From Hawksworthiomyces lignivorus (taxonomy: Eukaryota; Ascomycota; Sordariomycetes; Ophiostomatales; Ophiostomataceae), in contig NTMA01000110.1 of assembly GCA_002917075.1 (NCBI GenBank), forward strand, positions 62,001-126,000: 64,000 bases of DNA, read 5' to 3'. This document shows positions 33,431-44,300 of the stretch, in pieces. The notes beneath the pieces were generated by a model that did no database searches, had not been told where the DNA came from, and saw only the letters and a list, made by a program, of their open reading frames with translations. How positions within the stretch are numbered: the stretch's first letter is position 1; the number at the start of each line of letters is the position of its first letter. The translations under genes were made by a program, and so were the position numbers.

Positions 33431-33669
33431 ACCTCACCGCACTGTAGAGCAACAGGCCACAGCAGAGTAAGCACTAATTGACTGGGGCCTTGTGGGGCGT
33501 GTAGGGCCTATAAGGGATGCGGCTGCCCTATATTTCCTAATCGGGGTGGGCGCCATATTTTCCAGCCACGACAGCGTGTCCCAACTTACAACATAATAAA
33601 GGGGCCAGTGCAGCCCGTCTAAAACACAAATTAAACGCATTTATACACAGCAGTCAAAACAGGACAAAA

Positions 33670-35692
33670 ATGGCACCACCCGACACAGCATCACCAAGAA
33701 TTATGTCGGCAATAGCTTCAACCCCCTTGGACCGTCTTCCACATGTCGTTCTCGACATCATCTGCGGCTATCTCGACGACGAGTCAGACAATTGAAGCGA
33801 CCTATGGGCCTTCTCCCTGACTAGTCGTCGCTGTTGCGCTGTGGCAGAAATCCGGCGGTTCAGCTAGATCGTCTTTGTTGTGCCTACTCTTGATGACCTC
33901 GACGGTCTCTTGGACCAGCTTAAGGCGGTGCTCGGCCACGGCCGCCGCTACGGCCTTGTCCGCCGACTGAAGGGGGGCCGCGCAAGAAGGAGCCATTGGA
34001 GACGTGTTCGACCGACGACGACAGCGATGATGATGCGGACGATGAAGACGCCCGGAGCTTTGCTAGGAACTTTGACGTGCACCCGTCCTGTCGTCCCGGT
34101 CAGGAGTGGCGCGGTCGCCAGGTTTCGCCAGGTTTAAAAGTCGACGGCAGCCGCCCCGGCGTCTGGCTGCCGTTTGCGGCGTTCCTTCGCGAGCTGCCCG
34201 CCTTGGACGACCTGGTGTGGTCTTACCATCTGCCGCGGTGCGTGCTCGACGTTTTGCACGACGCGAAGCGACCCTGCCGGCTTCACCTTCGTGGACTTTG
34301 TTTGTGGAGTCTAGTGTACCGCAACTCTCCACGACCAATAAGTCAGGATGAATATGCTTTTATAACGTCTCCCTCGTTGTAAAGCCTTGAAACAGAAATT
34401 TACTCATATGACGAGCGCGGCGTCCCGGACTATTTGCCCGAGGCTCTGTAGCGTATGATGACCGGGCTAACGCCTAATCTCACCAAACTCTGGCTTAGGG
34501 AAGGGTTCCGGTATGACGCCTCGCCGTAGCCTGACCGGGCCATTGCGCTCGGGCGGCCGGCTTGGGACGGATTCTTTTTAAACGGCTAAAAAGATAACAC
34601 CCTCCATGGTGGTACCAGGTCGCTCGAAAACCTCAGGCTCGACTATACCCCCAAGCCGTATGCCTTAAACGTGCAGAACATGGCCAGCGTGCGTCGTCTC
34701 CACCTCCGGTGGAAGCTAGATACCGGTCGGGCGCTGGCGGACCTCGCACTGGGCGGCCACCTCCACACCTCGAGATGCTCTCGCTCATAAATGTGTTCAT
34801 GTCGTCGGAGCGGTCCCAGACGGCCGTCAACCAAATTTTTATCTCCATAAAGCCGTTACGTCACCTGCGTCTAACGGGCTACTTCAACCAAGAGACCTTT
34901 GACATTTTCACACTCCAGCACGGCCCGGCGCTGCGGAGTCTCTTGCTCAATCCGTATTATGGCGACGACTACGACCCAGACTATACTGGAGACGAGCCTG
35001 AAGACATGTTTACTTTTTCAGCCGATACACTGCAGGACATCGCCGAGAGTTGTCCGCACTTAGAGGAGGTGGCCGTGTACATGGACCGCACTAGTGGCGA
35101 CCACCGTGAGGTGGCTATGTACCGTGTTTTGAGCAGACTGCCCCAGCTAAAGCGTGTGTTGCTACAGCTCTCTTGCAAGTTTGCCTCGGAAACGCTTCCG
35201 GGCCGGCACGAAGCACAGTGTGGAAGACAATACTCATTATTTTCTGTTGAAGAACTCAAACAAGCGTTCAGCAACTCTGCCATGGACGCCACTCTCGCCC
35301 GGGCTATATATGACACAATCTCCCGCGATGGCAAAGGCGCCTTGCAGTATCTACGCATTAAGCCTAGTTTCTATTTCCACACAGCGGGTCTTTATGAGAC
35401 CTTTTCTAATGTCGTCCGCGCCTTGACTCAACATTGGGTGTGCCAACGGGCCAACACGCCCAACGAGCCAAATATACAGGGCGACCAAAGCCGCGTTATC
35501 GTTCAAGAAATTGAAAAACAGGCTACGCGACACGCTATAAGAAACTCCTTGTTAGAGGATTGGGACGATCCGCAACTCCCAGAGAATGAAAATTATGCTA
35601 AAATATTCAAGGCTTTGTGGCCTGGGAATGAATTGTGTTGGGATAACTGGACTAGTCTTCCTCTGGAGACAGGAGATGGGCTCTCAGACTGA
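33670..35692 (+). pseudogene. F-box/LRR-like protein pseudogene
   Basis: The start ATG gives MAPPDTASPRIMSAIAST and then an F-box-like motif, PLDRLPHVVLDIICGYLDD. In-frame stops follow at 33793 (TGA), 33865 (TAG), 34380 (TAA), 34449 (TAG), 34527 (TAG) and 34587 (TAA). Two frame changes are also needed, one in a six-G run at 33972-33977 and one around 34700-34770. Downstream, an intact frame to 35692 reads like the leucine-rich second half of fungal F-box proteins (LRHLRLTGYF, LRSLLLNP, CPHLEEVAVYMDR, LPQLKRVLLQL). Every stop can be explained by one C-to-T change (CAG, CAA or CGA codons), which points to RIP-like mutation. The gene would have encoded a substrate adaptor of an SCF ubiquitin ligase. 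Confidence 0.75.
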
Positions 35693-35956
35693 CAAGGGGT
35701 TTTCAAAAGCGTGAAATGCCTAAATATGGAAAGTAAGGTGGTATGTTTTGTTCTTTTAGTACGGCCCGGCCATTTTGACAATGTGTTAACTAAAACCATG
35801 ATATCTATAAGTCTGTGATCTGGTATGTACTGCCATATGTTTCAGACTATAGTGACTCGGATTAAAAGTCATTGGTAATGATTACTTACCACCCTCTTTT
35901 TCTGTTTTCCTCTCTCCCATCGCCCACTTGACAGGACTTGTCATTTTCCCTTCAAA

Positions 35957-36265
35957 ATGCTCCCTTTCAACAGGCTCTACCTGCTTGTTGTACCACTGTT
36001 GCTCCTGACTGCGTCTTCTGAATGGCTTGATCAGTCAGAACTTGGGTAAGACACTGCACATTCCATGCACCTCCTCCAACTCCTTTTACTGACTCGTCCT
36101 TTCTCTCTGTTTTTCTCTTTGTTCTGATCTAGCAAGACGAGCGCAGGCACGCTCTCCGGCCGCCAGGATCCCGGCACTGTTCCTAGCGAGTGTTTCCCGT
36201 CGTGTGATCTTGATACGTGCGGAAGTTCGTCTTGTAGCACATCTCTGCTCGCAAAGCGCGCGTAG
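35957..36265 (+). CDS. Small secreted Cys-containing protein (possibly a gene remnant)
   Basis: Exons 35957..36045 and 36133..36265 give 73 residues, with a canonical 87-nt intron (GTAAGA..CTAG). The N-terminus MLPFNRLYLLVVPLLLLTASS is a clear signal peptide. The mature part has GKTSAGTLSGRQDPGTVPSE and then four Cys in ECFPSCDLDTCGSSSC, ending LLAKRA. The size and Cys content would fit a small secreted effector-like protein. However, the frame just after the TAG also reads protein-like, so this may be the N-terminus of a longer secreted protein cut by a CAG-to-TAG change. I do not recognise a named family. Confidence 0.45.
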
Positions 36266-36494
36266 CAAGACAACCTGTATAGCAACACGTCGCATGAAGA
36301 AATCCCTGCTCTACGCAAGCATCCATTCAAGCTTGTTCCGGGGTCGATGCATCAACGATTATGTTAGAAATCCCCTGATCCGTGATGTGGTGATCCATAT
36401 ACAAGCCGTCTGTTACGACGGCGCCGAAGACGCATATTTCGGGACGCCGTTGTCCATGGCTTCGTATTATGGATTACTCCAGAGAGACTTGTAG
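36266..36494 (+). pseudogene. Probable decayed continuation of the secreted-protein gene
   Basis: Directly after the TAG the same frame reads QDNLYSNTSHEEIPALRKH. Then a shift by one frame gives NDYVRNPLIRDVVIHIQA and VCYDGAEDAYFGTP before a stop at 36494. Both pieces look more like protein than random sequence. One nonsense change plus one frameshift would explain the break. Confidence 0.4.
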
Positions 36495-36656
36495 GGCCAA
36501 AAAGATTGCATTTTATCCGCCACAGATTAAGTCTAGTAAACCCCAAATCCCAGAATACCTTCTATGAGTACACGAAAATATATATACAGGTACTTATGAC
36601 AAGCTGCCGAGCACTGCTATAGAAACAGGTCGGCCTTCTAATAAATTTAGACAGTG

Positions 36657-39030
36657 TCATGAACGAGGACAAAACTTCTTGGAAATGCTTTTATCTAATG
36701 AGAGGATAAGCTTCTGCAGCTCGCCTAGGCGCTGGGCTACTACAGCGAACATACCACCTAGATGAAGGTCAATGAGTGGTATACAATTGAGCGTTGCTTA
36801 AAAGTCTCACCTTCGGCATGCCATTGGATATGACAGTGGAACGCCCAAACGCCCGGGTTGTCTGCCTTGATCCGAATGACCACGTGTGTGTTGCCCGGTA
36901 CCGTAACGGTGTCGCGGCGTAAAGGGTTTTCAGTGTTCCAGGTGGTGGTGCCAGAACCGAATTCACCTGGCCCCCATCCGACAATCTGAAAATTTTGACC
37001 TGAATGTGTTAGTATAGGACCAAAAAGGTGGCCTTCACTGTCATGGGAAATACATACCGCTACGCATTGTTAGCATGCTACCTCCAGTAATAAAAACTAA
37101 GGTAAAGACTCACTGTAGATGCCACGGGTGGGTCATCATGTTCATGGCGCTAATAGCAATCTGAGCCGACTTTCCATCGTCGTGCAGGACGACGACGTGC
37201 TGATTCTGTTGAAAGTGCCATTCCGGGAAGACAGAATCGTTCATTTCGGAAGAGCCTTGTTTGGAGCCGTTCCAGATGAGAGCGTCGTCTTTCGGAGGAG
37301 CGAAGATCGACTATCCAATGTCAGTTATGGTTTGAGAAACAAATATAGCAAAGCTGGGCAGCGCACTCCTCCGATAAAAGTTCTCAAGGCATTGCCGTCC
37401 TGCTTCATCTCGAACGGAATATGGTGCTGGTTCCGCTCGTCCACCTCGTACGCATCTGCGGCACGTCGGGGCTTGGCCAAAGTGAAGGGCAGATCTTCGC
37501 ATGCTCGTCCGGCCCACGGCTCGTCTCCAAAGTCGGGATGGGTCGAGCTGTCCAACTTCCACGGACTGCCGACGGGTGCAGCAGTGGCATCGACGTCGCC
37601 GTACGACAGGATTCCTGTCGCTTCGTAGTTCACGTCCTCTAGGTGCGACCCAAATCGGACCATGGCGCACCGCCGCGCCGCCGATGCGCGCAGCACATAG
37701 TTGCCGGATGGTTGGTCAGCGTGCAGCACCACTGAGTACCGCTGCCCCGGGTTGAGGAACACGCGCGTCGTCTTGATCGGCTCGACCTCCACGCCGTCGA
37801 TCTCCACAATCTGCAGCACGTGGCTGTCGACCGAGAACCACAGCGGGATGTTGGAGCTGTGGCTGATGAGCCGCAGCCGCGCGCTTCTGTCCCGGCCAAG
37901 GCGCATGCTAAATACGGAGCCGCTCGTGCACTGCGCCAGCGTATACTCGTCTTTGCCCGGCAGCTTCTGCGCCTTGCACTTCCCAGTGCAGTCAAAGACG
38001 TTACGCCCGTTCATGACAAAGTTGTCGGGCGACGGCTCCATACCAACCATACCGTGGCGGCCGCTTGAGATGCCAAGGTATTCGTCGAGAAGCTGCTTCT
38101 CCGTTCGATGATACAAATCGCCGACCATGATGATCCAGTCCTCGTCCACCTCTGGTACCATCTCTTCTGGATCATGGATGACCTGTCAAGGTTAAAAGAT
38201 GGAGCAGAGAACAAGGAGCGACAAGGCGAGAGACATACTAGTGGCCCAAACAGCCCATCTGCGTACTGTCCTGTCACATGTGAATGATACCAGAAACTTC
38301 CTCGCTGCCCTTGGACGGTGAATTCGTAGGTAAAATTCTCTCCCGGCGGGATACCGCATTGCGTGACGCCGTACACTCCATCCATCCAGGCGCTGCTGCG
38401 CTGGTCAATGCCGTGCCAGTGCACCGTTGTCCGGACGTCCGGCATAGAGTTGTGCACGACGACGCGAATGGCGTCGCCGACGTTGGCCTCGATAAGCGGG
38501 CCTGGCGATTGACCGTTGACGAGGATCATAGGTTTGTCGAAGCCGTCCGAATTGCTGGTCTGGCGGGTAATGTTAAAGACATAGTCGCGGCGCTTTGGCG
38601 TCCCTGGAATCGAAAATCCCGTTTTTTTGAGGTCAAAGTTCTTGCTTGGTGGTATGCTGAAGACTTCCTGCCCATGGACGGGCGTGTTGGTTGTTGCTGG
38701 TGGTGCACTGGTAGTGGCGACAATGGGTACGGTTGTCGTCGCCGTTGCAACTGCATGACTCGCTGTGCTACCTGGCGTTATTCGAAGTATTGGTGAACGC
38801 TGAGACCAGCGGTAATATGTGAAGCCAGTCAGGATCATCACAACTAGGTTACAAAGAATCATCATTCCCCCTAGCGTTCCCCCACCCACTGGTCTTCGCA
38901 AGAAAATTATATCGTGGGCACCAATCCCTTTGCAACCACCATTGATATCATCACAGGCCTCCAGCTCTCTACTCCCCAATAAAGCCCCTTCTTCTTCATC
39001 TTGCGCCTCTTTCGCTAGCTGTGAAGACAT
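36657..39030 (-). CDS. Membrane-anchored multicopper oxidase (laccase-like)
   Basis: Complement exons 38239..39030, 37367..38182, 37114..37310, 37058..37059 (2 nt), 36811..36999 and 36657..36757 give 698 residues. All phases agree. The N-terminus lacks a cleavable signal. It has about 50 polar residues, then a membrane helix (about 51-73, [17 protein letters not shown]), suggesting a type II anchor with the oxidase domains outside. All four copper motifs are present: TVHWHG, WYHSH, HPWHLHG (about residues 597-603) and HCHIQWH (about 657). The third motif is complete only if the 2-nt exon is used. Multicopper oxidases oxidise phenols or metal ions while reducing oxygen to water. The substrate here is unknown. 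A Thr/Ala/Pro stalk ([21 protein letters not shown]) separates anchor and catalytic part. Confidence 0.85.
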
Positions 39031-41323
39031 TTTAGGAACAAAACTATAACGCCATAACTAGGGAAAAGAACGATCAATAAGATGGAAAGGAATAATGAGA
39101 ACAACAGCAAGAGCAAGAGCAAAAACAAAAAGAAAAGAATTAGTTCTGAGGCGTCTTACGATAAATACAGCTTTGGGTGGACTGCGTCAGTTGACTGTCA
39201 GCGCCCAGCCAATGCTAACTTGCTCAAGGGTCTCCACCGACAAAAGATGCATCCACCTTTTAGTACTTCCATTATCGTACGAAGCTCTACTCCGTACAAA
39301 GTACTCTCTTCTTACGCGTATGGAAGAAAGCAATACACCAAACCTAGCCCCAAACACACCCAGCATTTTGGGAGTACAAGGGCATTCCCTACCAAGCATC
39401 ACCTAATGGAGAACTCACAAACACTTGCAAAAATCAGCCACAGTCAGCCCCAGCCGAAAGATCAAATCCGCCGACACCGAGTCCCCACGTCTTACGATAG
39501 GCGTTTCACATCTTCACCTCTATGTCTTCCACGAAAAGCGTTAAATCTACGGCGTGCGCCGGGACTCCTGTAACGGCACCCCCTTGCTGGCGTAATCAGA
39601 GCATCAAAAGGTAGCAGAGCATGCGATTTATCATATGATCGTGCTTCAAAACGAGAACTGGGAATTGCTTCGGTAATTTCTGCGTATTTATTGGCTATAA
39701 GTGCCCGCCCGACTGGTAAGCAACCATCCGACAGCTGAACCGCCCCGGCCGTGCGACAGCCGTACCGACCCGGCCGCTCCCCCCCCCCCCAAAAAAAAGC
39801 CCAATCGGCCGCCCCAAAGCCTGCTATATATTGTATTTAAATAACGAATGTTAGCTGTAGATACGTTGTTTGAAGCACATTATATAACACTTGCACACAT
39901 ACTTAATCATCTGCTTTACTAAATACCACTGTTGCAAGAGCGCAAGTCCCTACAGCAGGGCACTCATAAATTATCCTCTCCTCGTGCACTTTTCATCTCC
40001 CAACGACTTTTAACATGTAGAATATCTTTTGATGTTTAAAGAGAATTCACTATGTTAGGATTTCAAAATAAAGACATACACCGAAGCCTTTCATGCGCTA
40101 TTGGAGTGTTCTGTACGGGTCCAATTAGTTTCTGACACCTCAATCTTCAGTCGTGGGATTAAAAAGTCGTACTTCCTGCTCTGCCGCGAACATGCCGTAA
40201 AACAGTGCCATGTAAAAGTTCTTTAGTTTACCGTGCTAGAATTATACACTCGGGATTTCGAAGTACTTATATGCACTTCTGGGTGACTAGCTAACTCATT
40301 GAAACAGGTTCAGTGAAATGAATGAATTGTCTCGCCTCCATGACCAATATCCCAAATTCGGATAAAAACTACTGGCCTTAGTGGAATCATCACATCCCGA
40401 ATCTATCCCTTTTAATAATTCCTTTTAATAAAAAAAAAAAGGCAGTTAACATTGCCCTCATTTGGCTTCTTTGATATCGTGCAGAGAACTCTTCGACATA
40501 GCATAGTGAAGCTCAGCAACGGTGACTTGATGTCGTTCTTCCTTTGGCAGCCCGCTTTACCTTTACTCTAGCGGAAGATAGGATCTAGAAAATCTGATCT
40601 CTGGCGACGGTCTCTTTCTACTGGGTCGTAGGCATGGAGACCCCCTGCGCAGTGCTGAAGAGATGTGGAGGATGTAGCTGTCTGAAGCTATTCTGCCCTC
40701 TCTCACTGCCCTGTGGTCATACAAAAAGGGGAGGCAGACTTTTTGCTCCTTCTACCAGATAGAATAGGCAGGCACCTGAATACACACTTTCTGAGCAAAT
40801 ACGGCTCCCGATCAGAGTAGAGGATATTCGTGGGAACAAGAACGAAGTCAATTGGCTGCGAATTGGTTGAAAACTGAAAAAGGCCACTGGCCGTAGGCCA
40901 GAGGCCGACCCGGCCCCAGGGTTACTACGGTCTCATCATATAACTTGGACAACTATGCAGCAAGGGAGGCTAGGAAATCCCCGGATAAGCCTTGACAAGG
41001 CTTCTCTGGGCAGTTTAGTTGAGTTGTGTTGGTCTTGGTGGTTAGGTAGTGTCGAGAGGTCAGCTGGTCTCGCTCTCACTATACCACAGAAGCATATAAA
41101 AGAACACCCTCTAAGCAGGTTACTGCAGGGACTGCACAGGCGCACATCTTAAAGAGGAAATTTCCAGCGAGAGTTTTCGAGTGGGACAATAGGCCTGTTA
41201 TTATGTCTCAAGCCTCTCTAATCTAGACAATATAGGCCGCCAGAGTAAAGGGAATTTTATATGTATTTTTCTACGGCTAGGCATGATACTTTCAGAAAAA
41301 AAAAAATCAAAAGTGATTTGAAA
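39031..41323. other. Intergenic, no gene seen
   Basis: About 2.3 kb. It contains a run of 12 C then 8 A at 39779-39798 and an A run near 40430. A 163-codon open frame at 39082-39573 has no recognisable features and is not called. The stretch between 40600 and 41300 is the 3' side of the ABC transporter gene. Confidence 0.55.
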
Positions 41324-44300
41324 TCAACAGGGTTGTGGCCTATCTCTCTCCGACATCACAGCACCCGCAACAATTAACCTCTCCAGATCCTCTCCCTCGC
41401 CACTATGCCTGACCATATCCCAAAAAACACCCTTCGATTCACACAGCTCACGCGGCGACCCCACCTCGATGACCCTGCCGGCACCCATGACGACGACTGT
41501 GTCGTAGTCAACGATGGTCCGTAGCCGGTGCGCGATCGTTACTAGCGTGCGAGGACCTGCACCTCGGACCACCATGTTTCTATTATTTTCGTGATCGAGC
41601 CTATGTCTTTCTGCCGCGAGCAGCTCCTGCCGCAGCACGGCTTGGACGCCCCGGTCTGTCTCGTAATCCATGTTAGCGGTCGCTTCGTCCAGCAGCATCA
41701 GCCGGCTCCCGCGCACGAGCGTTCGGCAGAGCGAGAGGACCTGGCGCTGGCCGTGGCTGAAGTTTTCGCCCTTAGCTAGGACTGGAGTGCTCAGGTTTAG
41801 TACGCCGCCGCCGTCGTCGTCCTTGGTGTTGGCTCTGTTGATAGGTTTGCTCCCGGCGACGCCGATAGTGTTATTGCCTCTGTTTGAGGCAAGTAGAGAT
41901 GTACGCTCATTAGGCTGAGACTCCGGTTCTTGTTCTTCATCGTTTACAATTTGTGTAATGTCAGGTTTAAACGCGTCCGTCTCGTCTTCTCCCCTATCGC
42001 GGAACCGGAAGGAGGCAATGTCGCCGCATAACGTAAGAGCTTGCTCTAACCTCCTGGTCGGGATCTCGCCGGACGGGTCAAGGTTGGAGCCGACTGTACC
42101 ATTAAAGAGGACGGCCTCCTGCGGGATGATAGTAAGAGCCTCTCGAAGCCGCTTTCGCGAGACGACCGTGATATCGACACCGTCGTAAAGGATTTGGCCG
42201 GCCACGATGTGGGTGAAACGAAGGAGGGAAAGGAGAAACTAGGTTTAATATTATAAGATAATAAATCCAACTGTGAGGGTGAAAATAGAGAGAGAGCGAC
42301 GAGGTTACTTACCGTACTCTTACCGGAACCCGTCCTCCCAACAATAGCGACGCGCTGCCCGGCCCCCAGCTTCAGGTTTATATCTTTCAGAATGTCAGGG
42401 CCGTCAGGGTCATATCGAATCGTCACATTACGGAACTCGACAGCGCCCGTTGCAGGCCAGTTCGCCGGAATAGCAATCCCTTCTCGGCCTCGCACCGTGC
42501 CCTGCCAACCCGGATTATTCCCTTCTGCATCTTGCTTTACCTCCTCGCTCTCGCTCTTCACATTCTCCTCAGGCTCGAGGTCCGAGTACTCCCACACGCG
42601 GTCGAAGCTCTGCAGCTCAACCTCAAGGTTGTTCATGGATCGGACAAGGCCGAGGATGGTGCCGCTCAGGCCCGTGGCTGCCGTGAGCGAGAAGCCGACG
42701 AGGCCGGCGGCGAGGGAGCGCGCCTGCGCGATGGCGATCAGCCCCGCCAGCAGCGCGACCAGTGCGGCGACGGCGTCGATCCGGACCGCGACCCAGCGGT
42801 TGCAGTTGAGCGAGGCCTTGTGGGCGCGCGAGGAGACGCGCACGCGGGCCGCCATGCGGTCGGCGAAGGCGCGGGGCGCACCCGCTCGTGCTCGCACGAC
42901 CGCCAGCCCCGCCAGCGTGTCAGCAAACTGCGAGAAGACGGGCGACTGGCTGCTGGACACGAGGCGCTTGATGGTAACGGCCGTGCGCGTGTACATCTCG
43001 CCGGCGACGGCGCCGACGCCGCAGAGAGCCAGGGCAGGCAGCGCAAACGCCGGCAAGATGCTGGCGATGGCGCCAAGCGAGAAGAAAAGTCGAACTAGGC
43101 TGCCTAAGAAGTACTGCAGCACCTTGCCCAGCGTATCGTCGAGCGAGTAGAGGTCGCGGCTGAAGCGGTTCACAACGCGTCCGATCGGCACCGACGTCCA
43201 CCACGCGAGCGGCGCGCGCATAACCGACTGCAGGAGCCGGTGATGCAGGCGTCGAGCCGCAAGCCAGGCGCCGTTAGCATAGACAGCGGTGTTGAGGCCG
43301 CTGAGGGCGATCGAGGCGACGATGAAGGCTGCATAAATGCCGAGGTAGAAGGCCACATTGACGGCTTCGTCAGAGCTGTAGGCGTTTACCCAGAAGGATA
43401 ACCAATACGACGTCCCAATGAAAGTGGCGCTCACGAGGACGGTGCAGATGATGGTAGCGATCGCATAGAGGGGCCCGCCGAACCAAAGCATATATTTGAA
43501 GACTGCAATCGGTTATAGTATTAGCTTTTTATCTTCTTGAGACAGGAGGAAGAGCTGGATTTTCGAAAAGTTCTTACACATCATCCGTTCCCCAGTGCCA
43601 CTCGCTTTCATCTCTGTGGCAATAACGTCCTGGCTCGGAGAGGGCTCGACCGGATTCGCAGCGTCGCTTGTTGCCAAAAGGTTTGTTGTGCCCACTGCTT
43701 CGTCCCCTGTCTCCTCTCCTGCCTCCGTCTCTTCCGATGATCCCGACACGACAGGACTTCTTATTACGTTGAATTTCCTTTCCGTCTGCGCGACGGCGCC
43801 ATTTTCCAGCCAGACGGTGAGATCGGCCTGGGTGACGATCCACGGCATCTGCGTGACGAGGACGACGGTCCGGCCGCGGAGCAGGTCCCCGCAGAAGCAT
43901 GCCTCCCAGACCAGCGTGGCCGTCTTAGCATCTAGCGCTGAGAAGACGTCGTCTAGCAGCAGCAGCGGCGCCTTGGAGTAAAGGGCGCGCGCGAGGGCCA
44001 CGCGCGCGCGCTGCCCCCCCGAGAGGCCCGTGCCGTTCTCGCCCACCTCGGTAGCATCTCCGTCGGGCAGCTCGCCGAGGTCGACGTCCATGCAGCAGGC
44101 CGCGACGACGCGGTCATACCGAACTTGCTCGAGCGGCGCGTCAAAGAGGATATTGTTGCGTATCGTGTCGCTCTGTAGCCAGGGCGTCTGCGAGGCAAAG
44201 GCCACATCTTCGGGCCGGCTGATGGAGCCACTCTCTAGGATGGTCTCGCCGAGAATGGTGAGAAGCAGTGTGGTTTTTCCAGAGCCGCTCGCACCCGAGA

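Larger units (their letters stand above)
31935..33669. other. Intergenic region with possible transposon remnants
   Basis: About 1.7 kb after the NACHT-ankyrin gene. It contains a possible solo LTR, a short GC-rich tandem repeat with a hairpin, and an AT-rich stretch (all listed). The open frames around 32600-33088 lack recognisable features and are not called. Confidence 0.55.

Noticed and set aside
39082..39573. 163-codon + strand frame upstream of the oxidase
   Set aside because: Lys/Ser-rich, low-complexity start and no recognisable domain; likely leader or promoter DNA of the divergent oxidase gene.
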